A stretch of DNA of 64,000 nucleotides from Paenalkalicoccus suaedae (GTDB lineage Bacteria; Bacillota; Bacilli; Bacillales; Salisediminibacteriaceae), in contig NZ_CP041372.2 of assembly GCF_006965545.2 (NCBI RefSeq), forward strand, positions 434,001-498,000, in the 5' to 3' direction. Positions 32,931 to 40,371 of this stretch are shown piece after piece. A program made the translations under genes and the position numbers. The notes under the pieces are model-generated. The model worked only from the letters and a program-made list of their open reading frames with translations. It was not told the DNA's origin and searched no databases. The first letter of the stretch is position 1, and each line of letters begins with the position of its first letter.

Positions 32931-33560
32931 TTAGTGGCGAGTCACGATCGTATCTACAGCGTGACGGTGGTGTGGGAAGCCGTCTTCGTCGGCTACACCA
33001 AATGGTACGATTGCTGCGATGTTCGCGTGCTCTGGAATTTCAAGTAAAGATTTTACCTTCTCTGCTTCGAAGCCAAGCATCGGTACGCTTGAGTAGCCCA
33101 TGCCTTGAATCGTAAGTAGAAGGAATCCGAGTGCAATGTTTGTTTGCGTTAATCCCCACTGACCTCGGTCAGCAATGCTCATGTTATTGAAGATACCGGA
33201 AAGGTTTTGCACCTCTTGATCCTTGCGCTCTTCAGGCATGCCAGGGTGTAACACGTCGCGAAGGTTATTTAACGTATCCTCCATATCACTCGTTACAACG
33301 ATAACGGCCGGTGCCGATGTGATTTGCTTTTGACCATAGGCTGCGTCCTGTAGCTTTTGCTTCACGTCCTCGCTTGTCACGAGGTGATAGCGCCACGGTT
33401 GCACGTTCCATGCACTTGGAGCTAGGCGAACTAGCTCAAATAGCTTCGTGATATCGTTTTCTGAGATTGCCTCAGATTTGAATTTGCGGATACTGCGACG
33501 GGATTCAATCGCTTCTTTTACGGTTAACAACGCTTGCGTAGATTCGTTAGACAATGTCAA
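32931..33560 (-). CDS. Nitroreductase-family oxidoreductase (YodC-like)
   Basis: 209 residues, FMN-binding nitroreductase fold: ESRRSIRKFKSEAI (about 18-31, phosphate contacts), LAPSAWNVQPWRYHLV (about 46-61) and GFLLLTIQGMGYSSVPMLGF (about 144-163) with the usual glycine-rich FMN site. Reduces nitro compounds or quinones with NAD(P)H. Upstream at 33604-33618 a TACT-N7-AGTA dyad resembles sites of YodB-type quinone sensors, which control yodC in B. subtilis; this is tentative. Single gene. Confidence 0.85.
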   Translation of the reverse strand: MTLSNESTQALLTVKEAIESRRSIRKFKSEAISENDITKLFELVRLAPSAWNVQPWRYHLVTSEDVKQKLQDAAYGQKQITSAPAVIVVTSDMEDTLNNLRDVLHPGMPEERKDQEVQNLSGIFNNMSIADRGQWGLTQTNIALGFLLLTIQGMGYSSVPMLGFEAEKVKSLLEIPEHANIAAIVPFGVADEDGFPHHRHAVDTIVTRH

Positions 33561-33682
33561 TCTCTCCTTTTATGGTAAACATATTACTAGACTGAATTAT
33601 ACGTACTATTAAAAAGTAAGTCCACTAATAGGATCTCCAACTACCTATTATCTATGTGAAAAATATTTTCTGAAGAAAAAGA

Positions 33683-33710
33683 GAACAAATGTTCTTATTT
33701 ATGATATACT
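33683..33710 (+). promoter_or_regulatory. LexA (SOS) box at the promoter of a 47-residue gene
   Basis: GAACAAATGTTC (33683-33694) matches the Bacillus LexA/DinR consensus GAAC-RNRY-GTTY. A -10 TATACT stands at 33705-33710, so the box covers the -35 position. RecA-driven LexA cleavage after DNA damage would turn on the small gene that starts at 33745. Confidence 0.72.
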
Positions 33711-33744
33711 GCTCCTATATAAGTTGTAAAGGAGAGCGAGCGCG

Positions 33745-33888
33745 ATGCAGGAGACAGGTAAAAAGCTACATGCGGTCATTAGAGGATGGAAGCAAGAGGG
33801 ACGGACACCAGAGCAAATTCTACGAGCGGCAGACATCCTGAAAGAAAAGTCGCAGCGAGCTATTGACGGATTAGGGAATAAAAGGTAA
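33745..33888 (+). CDS. Small SOS-controlled protein (47 aa)
   Basis: ATG with AAAGGAGAG upstream. Product is basic and helical: KLHAVIRGWKQEGRTPEQIL then RAADILKEKSQRAIDGLG. No transmembrane helix, so it is not a YneA-type division inhibitor with a membrane anchor. I do not recognise the family. The LexA box, own promoter, ribosome site and terminator make it a complete transcription unit, so a role in the DNA-damage response is a fair inference. Confidence 0.68.
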   Translation: MQETGKKLHAVIRGWKQEGRTPEQILRAADILKEKSQRAIDGLGNKR

Positions 33889-33895
33889 AGTGAAA

Positions 33896-33930
33896 GAAAA
33901 GCTATCTTGTGATACAAGGTAGCTTTTCTT
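33896..33930 (+). terminator. Rho-independent terminator
   Basis: Stem GAAAAGCTATCTTG (33896-33909) / CAAGGTAGCTTTTC (33915-33928). Its core is nearly identical to the hairpin at 34193-34221. Confidence 0.82.
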
Positions 33931-33958
33931 GTAACTGCATATAAGAGGCGGATATCCG

Positions 33959-34144
33959 GTGAGTAAATTAATCAGGTCTTCTAATGAGAAAGTTTTGTAC
34001 GGTGTTTGTAGCGGGATAGCAGATTATTTTTCTATTTCTACTTTCTTAGTCAGGCTTGTATTTCTCTTAACGATCTCGGTATCCATTTGGGTGTACATTG
34101 TGTTAAGTATGTATCTAGATGAAGGTCCAACCTACTCTTTATAG
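33959..34144 (+). CDS. PspC-domain envelope-stress protein
   Basis: 61 residues from a GTG. The PspC core is complete: IRSSNEKVLYGVCSGIADYF (residues 4-23), then one transmembrane helix (FLVRLVFLLTISVSIWVYIVLSMYL). PspC proteins sense or respond to membrane stress. It stands just ahead of a PadR/HAAS pair, a common setting for PspC in Bacillaceae and consistent with a shared stress role. Confidence 0.85.
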   Translation: MSKLIRSSNEKVLYGVCSGIADYFSISTFLVRLVFLLTISVSIWVYIVLSMYLDEGPTYSL

Positions 34145-34192
34145 CGTACGAGACCACTTTTGTAAGGGGTCTTTGCATGTCTTTTTTTATGC

Positions 34193-34221
34193 GTCGCTAC
34201 CTTGTTATGCAAGGTAGCGAC
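34193..34221. promoter_or_regulatory. Perfect 12-bp hairpin upstream of the padR gene
   Basis: GTCGCTACCTTG (34193-34204), loop TTATG, CAAGGTAGCGAC (34210-34221). No T run follows on either strand, so it is not a standard terminator; candidate operator or mRNA leader hairpin for the PadR gene 33 bases on. 20 of 23 central bases match the terminator core at 33901-33923. Confidence 0.5.
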
Positions 34222-34253
34222 AAAAGGTTAATCATGAAAGTTGGTGTAGAGGA

Positions 34254-34580
34254 GTGACCATACAATCACAGTTACTAAAGGGTGTGCTTGAAGGGAGTAT
34301 TCTAGCTATTGTAAAGCAGGAGCCGACCTATGGCTATGAGCTCGCTTTAAAGCTACATAAGCATGGGCTAGATGTAAGCGAAGGTTCCATTTATCCTATT
34401 TTATTGCGTTTACAAAAAGAGAAGCTTATTACGAGCGAAAGGCGACCTTCGCCGTCAGGACCTAGTCGGAAATATTATATGCTTACGGATCTTGGTGAAG
34501 AGTCGCTAGCAACGTTTAAAGTCTCGTGGCAACAGCTAGAGCATTCAGTGGATTCTATTTTAAAAGGAGGAGATGCGTAG
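34254..34580 (+). CDS. PadR-family transcriptional regulator
   Basis: 108 residues. IQSQLLKGVLEGSILAIVKQ then PTYGYELALKLHKHG and EGSIYPILLRLQKEKL give the PadR winged helix. The GTG at 34254 fits the family start, but the GGAG runs into it, so initiation signals are poor. It overlaps the next gene by one base. Probable autoregulator of this pair, parallel to the pair at 2034-2964. Confidence 0.85.
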   Translation: MTIQSQLLKGVLEGSILAIVKQEPTYGYELALKLHKHGLDVSEGSIYPILLRLQKEKLITSERRPSPSGPSRKYYMLTDLGEESLATFKVSWQQLEHSVDSILKGGDA

Positions 34581-35248
34581 TGGGAGAGTTGGCAAAGGAA
34601 ATAGATGAGGGTCAAAAAGAGCTGACGAAGGAGAATAAAGCGTACTTTAGTGATATGGTGATCTATTTTAGATTGTCTTTTACCAAATCAGAGGAAGAGA
34701 TTAACGAGGTACTTCGTGACTTGCTCGATCATTTATTGGATGCTCAGGCGGAGGGACGATCTGCTCGAGATGTCTTTGGAGACAACCCAAAACAGTATGC
34801 CAATGAAGTGATGGGAGAAATTCCGAAAAGCCTAACGCGCTATCAGGTGATGTTAACAGGGAATGTAGTAGCTGGCTTCCTAGGCGTCATAATGCTTTTC
34901 CATGCAACGTTTTATAGCATTGCTGGAGCATTGGTAGAAGGCGTCTCTACTATGAGAACCTACTATACCGGAACGCTTCTCACTCAGACGATTGTCGGGT
35001 TAACTGTTTTGGCAGTGGCGTTAGTTGGAATCATGGGCTACTTGAGGTGGGGGTGTTTTAAGAACGTCTCGAAAAAGAAAGAGTTTTTAGTAGGTGGGTT
35101 GGTTGCTGTTATCCCGATGGTCATATTTGGACTACTCTTTTATTTCCTACCACCGTTCGGTAGAGAGTTTTCGATAGAGGCCTATTATCTGTTCCCGATC
35201 GGCGCAGCGTTGCTAGGCTTACAACTATTTTTTGTGAAAAAAGGCTAA
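34580..35248 (+). CDS. DUF1129/HAAS-like membrane protein
   Basis: About 222 residues from GTG 34580 (AAAGGAGGAG seven bases upstream; overlaps padR's stop). N-terminal helical region KELTKENKAYFSDMVIYFRL ... EVLRDLLDHLLDAQAEGRSA resembles DUF1129/HAAS domains; four transmembrane helices follow. Likely partner of the PadR regulator in membrane-stress signalling. Confidence 0.75.
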   Translation: MGELAKEIDEGQKELTKENKAYFSDMVIYFRLSFTKSEEEINEVLRDLLDHLLDAQAEGRSARDVFGDNPKQYANEVMGEIPKSLTRYQVMLTGNVVAGFLGVIMLFHATFYSIAGALVEGVSTMRTYYTGTLLTQTIVGLTVLAVALVGIMGYLRWGCFKNVSKKKEFLVGGLVAVIPMVIFGLLFYFLPPFGREFSIEAYYLFPIGAALLGLQLFFVKKG

Positions 35249-35260
35249 AGCACCTCCACT

Positions 35261-35329
35261 TTATTTTCTCACCAAAAAGGCAATTAAGATAATGATCATA
35301 AGAATGGCTGTGATACTAAAGATTGTCAT
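35261..35329 (-). CDS. Micro-protein, single transmembrane helix (22 aa)
   Basis: ATG at 35329 with GGAGGAGGG five bases before it on the minus strand. Product is one hydrophobic helix (TIFSITAILMIIILIAFLV) with a basic RK end. The very strong ribosome site is the main support; it is antisense to nothing and lies between the HAAS gene and pirin. Confidence 0.5.
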   Translation of the reverse strand: MTIFSITAILMIIILIAFLVRK

Positions 35330-35434
35330 GGTGACCCTCCTCCCCAGAAAAGTATAGCATATGGGTGTGAGCTTACTTTTTGTAAGTTAGGAGATTCTAT
35401 GTTATAAATAGGATAGAAATAAAGGAGGGGTTTG

Positions 35435-36286
35435 ATGTTACAGCGTAAAACGATTGATTCATGGCAGGTAGAATATGAGCAATTACCATACCCAAACGTA
35501 CAAAAAGGCATGGTGCTGTCACCTGAAAAAATGCAGCAACATGATCCGTTTTTATTAATGGCGGAGGACTGGTTCAAGCGCGGCGCGTTTTCTGACCATC
35601 CGCATAGAGGATTCCAGACGATTACGTACGTGGTCGATGGGAGATTAGAGCATTTTGATAACGCCGGTGGGCATTCAATTTTAGATGCTGGCGATATGCA
35701 ATATATGAACGCTGGTGGAGCGGCACGACACGCGGAGGAAGCGGTGGATGATGACTTGATTCACACGCTACAGCTCTGGCTCAATCTACCGAAGGATCAG
35801 AAGTTTACGGACACGTACTATGAGAATGTACGCGTGGATGAGGCGCCAACGTTTGATATCGATAATGGCCAAGTGCGCGTATACAGCGGGGATGTAGCCG
35901 GTACAAAGGGACCGACGAAGAGCGTCTACCCATTTACAATGGTCGAGGTTTATTTAAAGGAAGGTGCTGAGTATGAGTTACCGCTTGATGCGGCAGATAC
36001 AGCGTTTTGTTATGTACTTGCGGGCGAAGCGTCTGTTGGGACAGATGATGTTGCGCTCAGTCGTGCAGGTGTCGCGGTATTTGAGCGTGGCGAAGAGGGT
36101 GAGAGCACCGTTCTTCTAAAAGCGAAGACGCGCACGCGTATCCTTGTGTATGCAGGCACGCCGATCGGTGAGCCGGTCGCAGCTGGCGGACCATTCGTGA
36201 TGAATACGGAGGACGAGATTCAGCAGGCCTTCCGTGATTATCATGCAGGAAAATTCGGTCCAACCTCTCAACCGCAGGGAAGATAG
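35435..36286 (+). CDS. Pirin-family protein
   Basis: 283 residues, bicupin. N-terminal cupin has DHPHRGFQTITYVVDGRLEH (H-x-H and later H metal ligands, about residues 54-73) and GDMQYMNAGGAARHAEEA; the second cupin is degenerate. Bacterial pirins are metal-binding, some with quercetinase activity; function here unknown. Start ATG 35435 follows AAAGGAGGGG. Single gene with terminator. Confidence 0.88.
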   Translation: MLQRKTIDSWQVEYEQLPYPNVQKGMVLSPEKMQQHDPFLLMAEDWFKRGAFSDHPHRGFQTITYVVDGRLEHFDNAGGHSILDAGDMQYMNAGGAARHAEEAVDDDLIHTLQLWLNLPKDQKFTDTYYENVRVDEAPTFDIDNGQVRVYSGDVAGTKGPTKSVYPFTMVEVYLKEGAEYELPLDAADTAFCYVLAGEASVGTDDVALSRAGVAVFERGEEGESTVLLKAKTRTRILVYAGTPIGEPVAAGGPFVMNTEDEIQQAFRDYHAGKFGPTSQPQGR

Positions 36287-36305
36287 AGAGTTTTAGAGGA
36301 GTAGG

Positions 36306-36348
36306 ACAGACTAGCGGTGTAAGGTGCATCGCAGTCTGTTCTTTTTTG
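36306..36348 (+). terminator. Rho-independent terminator
   Basis: Arms ACAGACT..GCG and CGC.AGTCTGT (36306-36339) followed by a T run. Confidence 0.75.
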
Positions 36349-36352
36349 TTGG

Positions 36353-36808
36353 TTAACGCAAAAATCGACCCTCGAATATGATTTTTTTAGAGAGGTAAGA
36401 CAGGTGGAGGAATAGTAAGGATGCTCCGATACCTAGTATTACCATACCTCTCGCAAGACCCCACTCGATCCCATAACCATTCGGATCGAAAAAAGCTGTC
36501 CAGAACCAGTAGTTTACGAGAACCCCACCAATACTATAAAAAACTAAATTGGTGATATATGTGTATTTAATTTTTGTTTTACTCACGATAAAGTCAATTA
36601 GTAAGGAATATGGAACGCCTCCCACTAGAAATACGGGTAATGAAAAGAGCGTGTACAAAATGAAGTATTCAAAGAAGGAGAAGTCAGCCACATTAGGTAT
36701 ACGTTGAGACGGAGGAGTGTAGGAAAGGACTGCTATAATTATACCTAAACTAATAGCCGCTAAGACAGCGGTTAATCCCTTTTGAAGAAGTTTAATCTCT
36801 AATTTCAT
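36353..36808 (-). CDS. Four-helix membrane protein of unknown function
   Basis: 151 residues with four hydrophobic segments (about 12-30, 46-68, 86-106, 118-138). No motif recognised. GGTGATG ribosome site before the ATG. The spacer upstream (36809-37082, 270 bp) shows no array, hairpin or further gene that I can support. Confidence 0.65.
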   Translation of the reverse strand: MKLEIKLLQKGLTAVLAAISLGIIIAVLSYTPPSQRIPNVADFSFFEYFILYTLFSLPVFLVGGVPYSLLIDFIVSKTKIKYTYITNLVFYSIGGVLVNYWFWTAFFDPNGYGIEWGLARGMVILGIGASLLFLHLSYLSKKIIFEGRFLR

Positions 36809-37082
36809 AATAACATCACCAGCTTTGCTTGTGGAATAAAGGAATCGTATATAAGAAGGAACCTGGTACTTACTCTTAATAAGAGTGGGATAAAGAGGGT
36901 GTTAGATCCTGTTTTGAGTAAAATTTCCTCTTAGTAAAGTATATCGTATCAGAGGACTTGATCATAGGGGTGTTTAGAAGGTGGTGTCAGAACAGCTGGG
37001 CAAGCGAGCTTAGCTGGTTTTCATAAAGGGACTTCACTAAAGAGTCATCTACCCGTCAGCACGATTTTAACAACATCATACA

Positions 37083-37118
37083 TAAAAGCCGAAACTCCTC
37101 CTCAAAGGAATTTCGGCT
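37083..37118 (-). terminator. Rho-independent terminator (minus strand)
   Basis: Stem AGCCGAAA (37087-37094) / TTTCGGCT (37111-37118); inner TCC/GGA pairs extend it; T-rich on the minus strand. Confidence 0.78.
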
Positions 37119-37123
37119 CTGCT

Positions 37124-38044
37124 TTATCCTTCCTGCTTCATACGTGCAACGATCTCGTTAATTGTTTTATTGCTTTCCTCATGAGCAACTTGGCACGTGC
37201 CAGCTGCTTGGTGGCCTCCACCTCCGTACTCGCGCATGAGGTGACCGACGTGCGTATTTGACGTTTTATTGATAATGCTATGGCCACAGGCAATCGCGCA
37301 ATTTTGCTTTTGATACCCGTCCACGATCCAAAGAGAGATGTTTTGTTCAGGGAATAGTGCATAAACAAGGAATCGTTTACCTGGGTAAATGGTTTCCACA
37401 TCACGAAGGTCGGTCACAATCACGTTACCGTCTGTTTTCGTATGCTTCTCAAGCATTTGTTTAAAGTCGTCATGTAGCTCATGATAACGTTTCACGCGCT
37501 CTTGTACATCTGGGTCATTCATAACCTCTTCCATCGAAGCGACAGCGCAAAGATCAACGAGCTTTTCCATAAGCTGATAATTGCTGATACGATAATCACG
37601 GAATCGCCCGAGCCCTGTGCGCGCATCCATAATAAAGGAGAGGAGATCCCAGCCGGTTGGGTCTAAAATGTCTTCGCGAGAAAATTTTGCAGCATCTGCT
37701 TTATCTACGCCGTCCATAATATCATCTAGTTCAGGACCGAATGTATCGCGTCCACCGAAGTAATCGTACACAACGCGAGCAGCACTATCTGCAAGACGTA
37801 CCTCTCCTTCAAATTCATAACCATTCTCTTCTACGCGTTTCATTTCGCTTGCATGATGGTCAAACCACATGCCACAGCCTTCTACATACGGAACGTTTGT
37901 TAAAATATCATTCGTTGTAATTTCTACTTTGCCGTCTTGCATGTCTTTAGGGTGAACAAATGTCATCTCATCTATTTTATTTAATTTTTTAAGTAAAACA
38001 GCGGTAACAAGTCCATCAAAGTCAGATCGGGTAACGAGTCTCAT
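37124..38044 (-). CDS. DHH-family phosphoesterase
   Basis: 306 residues. N-terminal DHH domain: RSDFDGLVTAVLL (D-x-D) and MWFDHHASE (the DHH motif, about residue 60). C-terminal DHHA1 domain has EYGGGGHQAAGTC (about 276-288). Family members include NrnA-like oligoribonucleases and exopolyphosphatase-like enzymes; the exact substrate is open. GGAGG site before the ATG. Single gene; a dyad (38070-38096) lies upstream. Confidence 0.85.
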   Translation of the reverse strand: MRLVTRSDFDGLVTAVLLKKLNKIDEMTFVHPKDMQDGKVEITTNDILTNVPYVEGCGMWFDHHASEMKRVEENGYEFEGEVRLADSAARVVYDYFGGRDTFGPELDDIMDGVDKADAAKFSREDILDPTGWDLLSFIMDARTGLGRFRDYRISNYQLMEKLVDLCAVASMEEVMNDPDVQERVKRYHELHDDFKQMLEKHTKTDGNVIVTDLRDVETIYPGKRFLVYALFPEQNISLWIVDGYQKQNCAIACGHSIINKTSNTHVGHLMREYGGGGHQAAGTCQVAHEESNKTINEIVARMKQEG

Positions 38045-38069
38045 AAGCAGATTCCTCCATCATTAGTCA

Positions 38070-38096
38070 ATAGGTATACTATTATATAATACCTAT
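38070..38096. promoter_or_regulatory. Dyad around the DHH gene promoter
   Basis: ATAGGTAT (38070-38077) and ATACCTAT (38089-38096), perfect 8-bp arms 11 bases apart, over TATAAT-like sequence on the minus strand. AATACCTAT recurs at about 40085 upstream of the M48 gene, so a shared regulator is possible. Confidence 0.4.
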
Positions 38097-38202
38097 AACT
38101 TTAGTCTTATTCAAGCGTTTTATTCTACTGTTTATACAGAGTTAGGACCTACTAATCAATGTTTTATCAAGTATAATTCGTAAGTTATCTACTTATAAAG
38201 AC

Positions 38203-38604
38203 TTACCCTTTCCGCTTTACAATAAACCCGTTCTCTATTCTTTCGAAGCCAACCTTAGGGTAGTAGTCCATCGCTTCAGGTGCAGACAAAAGAATGAGAG
38301 CTACCTGTTCGCCGATGCGAGACTGTGTCTCTTTGATGAGCGCTTTGCCGATACCTTGATGCTGATAATCAAGATGGACGGCTAAATCAGACAAATAACA
38401 CGCATAATGGAAATCTGTTAAGGAGCGCGCTACTCCAACTAATTTTTCCTCATCCCAGGCAGTGATAAGTAGGTTGGCATGATGTAGCATTCCCTCGAGT
38501 CTAGCTAGATCCTCATAAGGACGAGTAATCGTCGAAGCTTGGAACAGGGCGGAAAGTTGCTCTGCGGTGATCGTTCGGATGGTCGAGTATGTAATTGCTG
38601 ACAT
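38203..38604 (-). CDS. GNAT-family N-acetyltransferase
   Basis: 133 residues. Acetyl-CoA motif DLAVHLDYQHQGIGKALIKE (Q-H-Q-G-I-G-K) and C-terminal YYPKVGFERI are standard GNAT. The fold resembles the small YjdJ/ElaA-like group. AGGAGGCG site. It lies 22 bases beyond the terminator of the M48 gene and has no clear promoter of its own, so it may depend on read-through. Confidence 0.85.
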   Translation of the reverse strand: MSAITYSTIRTITAEQLSALFQASTITRPYEDLARLEGMLHHANLLITAWDEEKLVGVARSLTDFHYACYLSDLAVHLDYQHQGIGKALIKETQSRIGEQVALILLSAPEAMDYYPKVGFERIENGFIVKRKG

Positions 38605-38625
38605 AGTAGTCGCCTCCTAGTTAGG

Positions 38626-38653
38626 TAAAAAGCCCTCGCATAGGAGGGCTCTC
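38626..38653 (-). terminator. Rho-independent terminator (minus strand)
   Basis: AGCCCTC / GAGGGCT stem (38631-38653) with a T run on the minus strand. Confidence 0.82.
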
Positions 38654-38661
38654 GTATCAAT

Positions 38662-40032
38662 CTATTCGTTTATCCATTCGTAAAAATCAATTCCTAATTC
38701 AGACTCTGCAATCTCAACGGCTGAAACCCCAAATGATGTCATAAACTCTGGGTCCGCTCCATACTCAATCAGAAGCCTTGCAACCTCGGGATCGTAGTAA
38801 TCAAGAGCATTGATAAGTGGAGTAGAATAATCGTCCTCGACGTTAGGATTTGCACCATGATCAAGCAGGACGCCTATCATATCTATATCGTTTGCGTATG
38901 ATGCATAAAGTAATGCAGTTGATCCTTCCACATCCCTTTCTTCTAAATCTGCTCCTTGTGAAACGAGGTTAGTAACTTCAACAGCATCACTCATGGATAC
39001 TGCGTCCATCAGCTCGGTACTACCGTAATCAATCACCTCGGGATCGGCGTCTTCATCTAAGAAACTTTCCTCATCAGTAAGCGTATTATTTTCGCCTAAA
39101 GCTTCGTAAGTTGAAAAAGAGTCATTTGCTAAAAAGTCCTCTTCAGCGAAATCAACATTGTCTGCTAGAAATGCAATTCCAAAAGGAATAGCTAGAGCAG
39201 TTGCGACAATGGAAACGACAAAACCAGCAGTTAAAACCACTCCAGTAAGGGCAATCTTACCGTAACGTGGCCTATAGGAGTAAGACGTTTCTGGGTTGAA
39301 AAACTGTTCTACAGATAAAATTCGCTTCGGTAAAATGGGATGCGTGGAGAGTACTTCGCTTAACCAAACGGCTCCGTTTGATTCCGAATGGATTTGCTCT
39401 AAGAAGGCATCTTCGTTCACTTCTCTATACATCACTTTACCAACGCTTAACATCGTAAGCGCACTTTTTGCAGCTGTGGCGTCTTGGATGAGCGAAGCGG
39501 CATGACGATCGCACGTATATTCGCAGGATCTGCTATAGGCTTGTGAGAGGAATGGTACAAATCTTGCGGGGAAGGTAAGAATATTTTTCCACACATGATT
39601 ACGTTTAATATGAGCAAGTTCATGCGCAATAATGAAATCAAGCTCTTTTTCGCCCTGCTCTCTAGCGAGGTCAAATACTTCAGAGTACATCACGATCATA
39701 CTGCGACCGAAAAATCGGGTAGCGAAAGCATTCAATGATCCTTCTGATTGGACAACAAAGAAATCTGGTGTTTTTGTTAAACCGATTTCAGCAGAAAGTT
39801 GCTCTGCACGTTGATAAATATCAGGAAACTGGTTCTGACTTACGCGCATCCCATTTCCTCGAATGGAACCTAACTGAATTGCGTTAAGTAAAAGCATAAT
39901 AAGAAAAGCAAAAAGTACAATCACGACTCCAATAATAGAAATGATAGCAAATAAGTAAGTAATTAAACTAAAAATAAGGGCTATAGCAAAATAAGGTGTT
40001 TCGCGGTTAGATTGAATATCTGCATAGTTCAA
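38662..40032 (-). CDS. M48-family metalloprotease with C-terminal ankyrin repeats
   Basis: 456 residues. Two N-terminal transmembrane helices (about 15-60), an HtpX/M48 peptidase domain with FIIAHELAHIKRNH (H-E-x-x-H, about residue 140) and E in SCEYTCDRHA, a third membrane helix (about 260-285), then three ankyrin repeats (about 340-445: TELMDAVSMSDAVEVTNLV, GSTALLYASYANDIDMIGVL, YSTPLINALDYYDPEVARLL). The fusion of an M48 protease with ankyrin repeats is not standard for HtpX; the repeats probably bind substrate or a regulator. Confidence 0.85.
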   Translation of the reverse strand: MNYADIQSNRETPYFAIALIFSLITYLFAIISIIGVVIVLFAFLIMLLLNAIQLGSIRGNGMRVSQNQFPDIYQRAEQLSAEIGLTKTPDFFVVQSEGSLNAFATRFFGRSMIVMYSEVFDLAREQGEKELDFIIAHELAHIKRNHVWKNILTFPARFVPFLSQAYSRSCEYTCDRHAASLIQDATAAKSALTMLSVGKVMYREVNEDAFLEQIHSESNGAVWLSEVLSTHPILPKRILSVEQFFNPETSYSYRPRYGKIALTGVVLTAGFVVSIVATALAIPFGIAFLADNVDFAEEDFLANDSFSTYEALGENNTLTDEESFLDEDADPEVIDYGSTELMDAVSMSDAVEVTNLVSQGADLEERDVEGSTALLYASYANDIDMIGVLLDHGANPNVEDDYSTPLINALDYYDPEVARLLIEYGADPEFMTSFGVSAVEIAESELGIDFYEWINE

Positions 40033-40247
40033 AACTTCTTCCTCCTGTGGTGTGTTTTTTAGTGGTGTATTGAATCTTTATATACAATACCTATTATTGT
40101 AATAAGTGACAAGGGACTTCTTAGCTGTAAAAAAGTAGTCCCAGTGACGTAATTTTTGTTTTGGAGAAGTTTGTAAGGGTTTAAATCTAGAAAATAGGGC
40201 TTATGTTTAATCAGACCAGGTATAAAGTCTTATATTGGAGGCAGGTT

Positions 40248-40297
40248 GCGTACGTAGAAAACAAAAAGCGTACGCAGGGACCGAAAAGCGTACGCAA
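40248..40297. repeat. Phased 20-bp array F (word GCGTACGCA)
   Basis: GCGTACG(C/T)A starts at 40248, 40268 and 40288, exactly 20 bp apart. The word is self-complementary (GCGTACGC), unlike other arrays. Lies between the start of the M48 gene and the end of dbpA. Confidence 0.68.
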
Positions 40298-40313
40298 CAA
40301 CAAATTAATACGC

Positions 40314-40343
40314 AAAAATACCGCCCCCACTCAAATGTGGCGG
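40314..40343 (-). terminator. Rho-independent terminator (minus strand)
   Basis: CCGCC (40321-40325) / GGCGG (40339-40343) with additional pairs inside and a T run on the minus strand. Ends dbpA. Confidence 0.65.
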
Positions 40344-40371
40344 ACGGTTCCTGTCCAACGAAAAGCAACCT

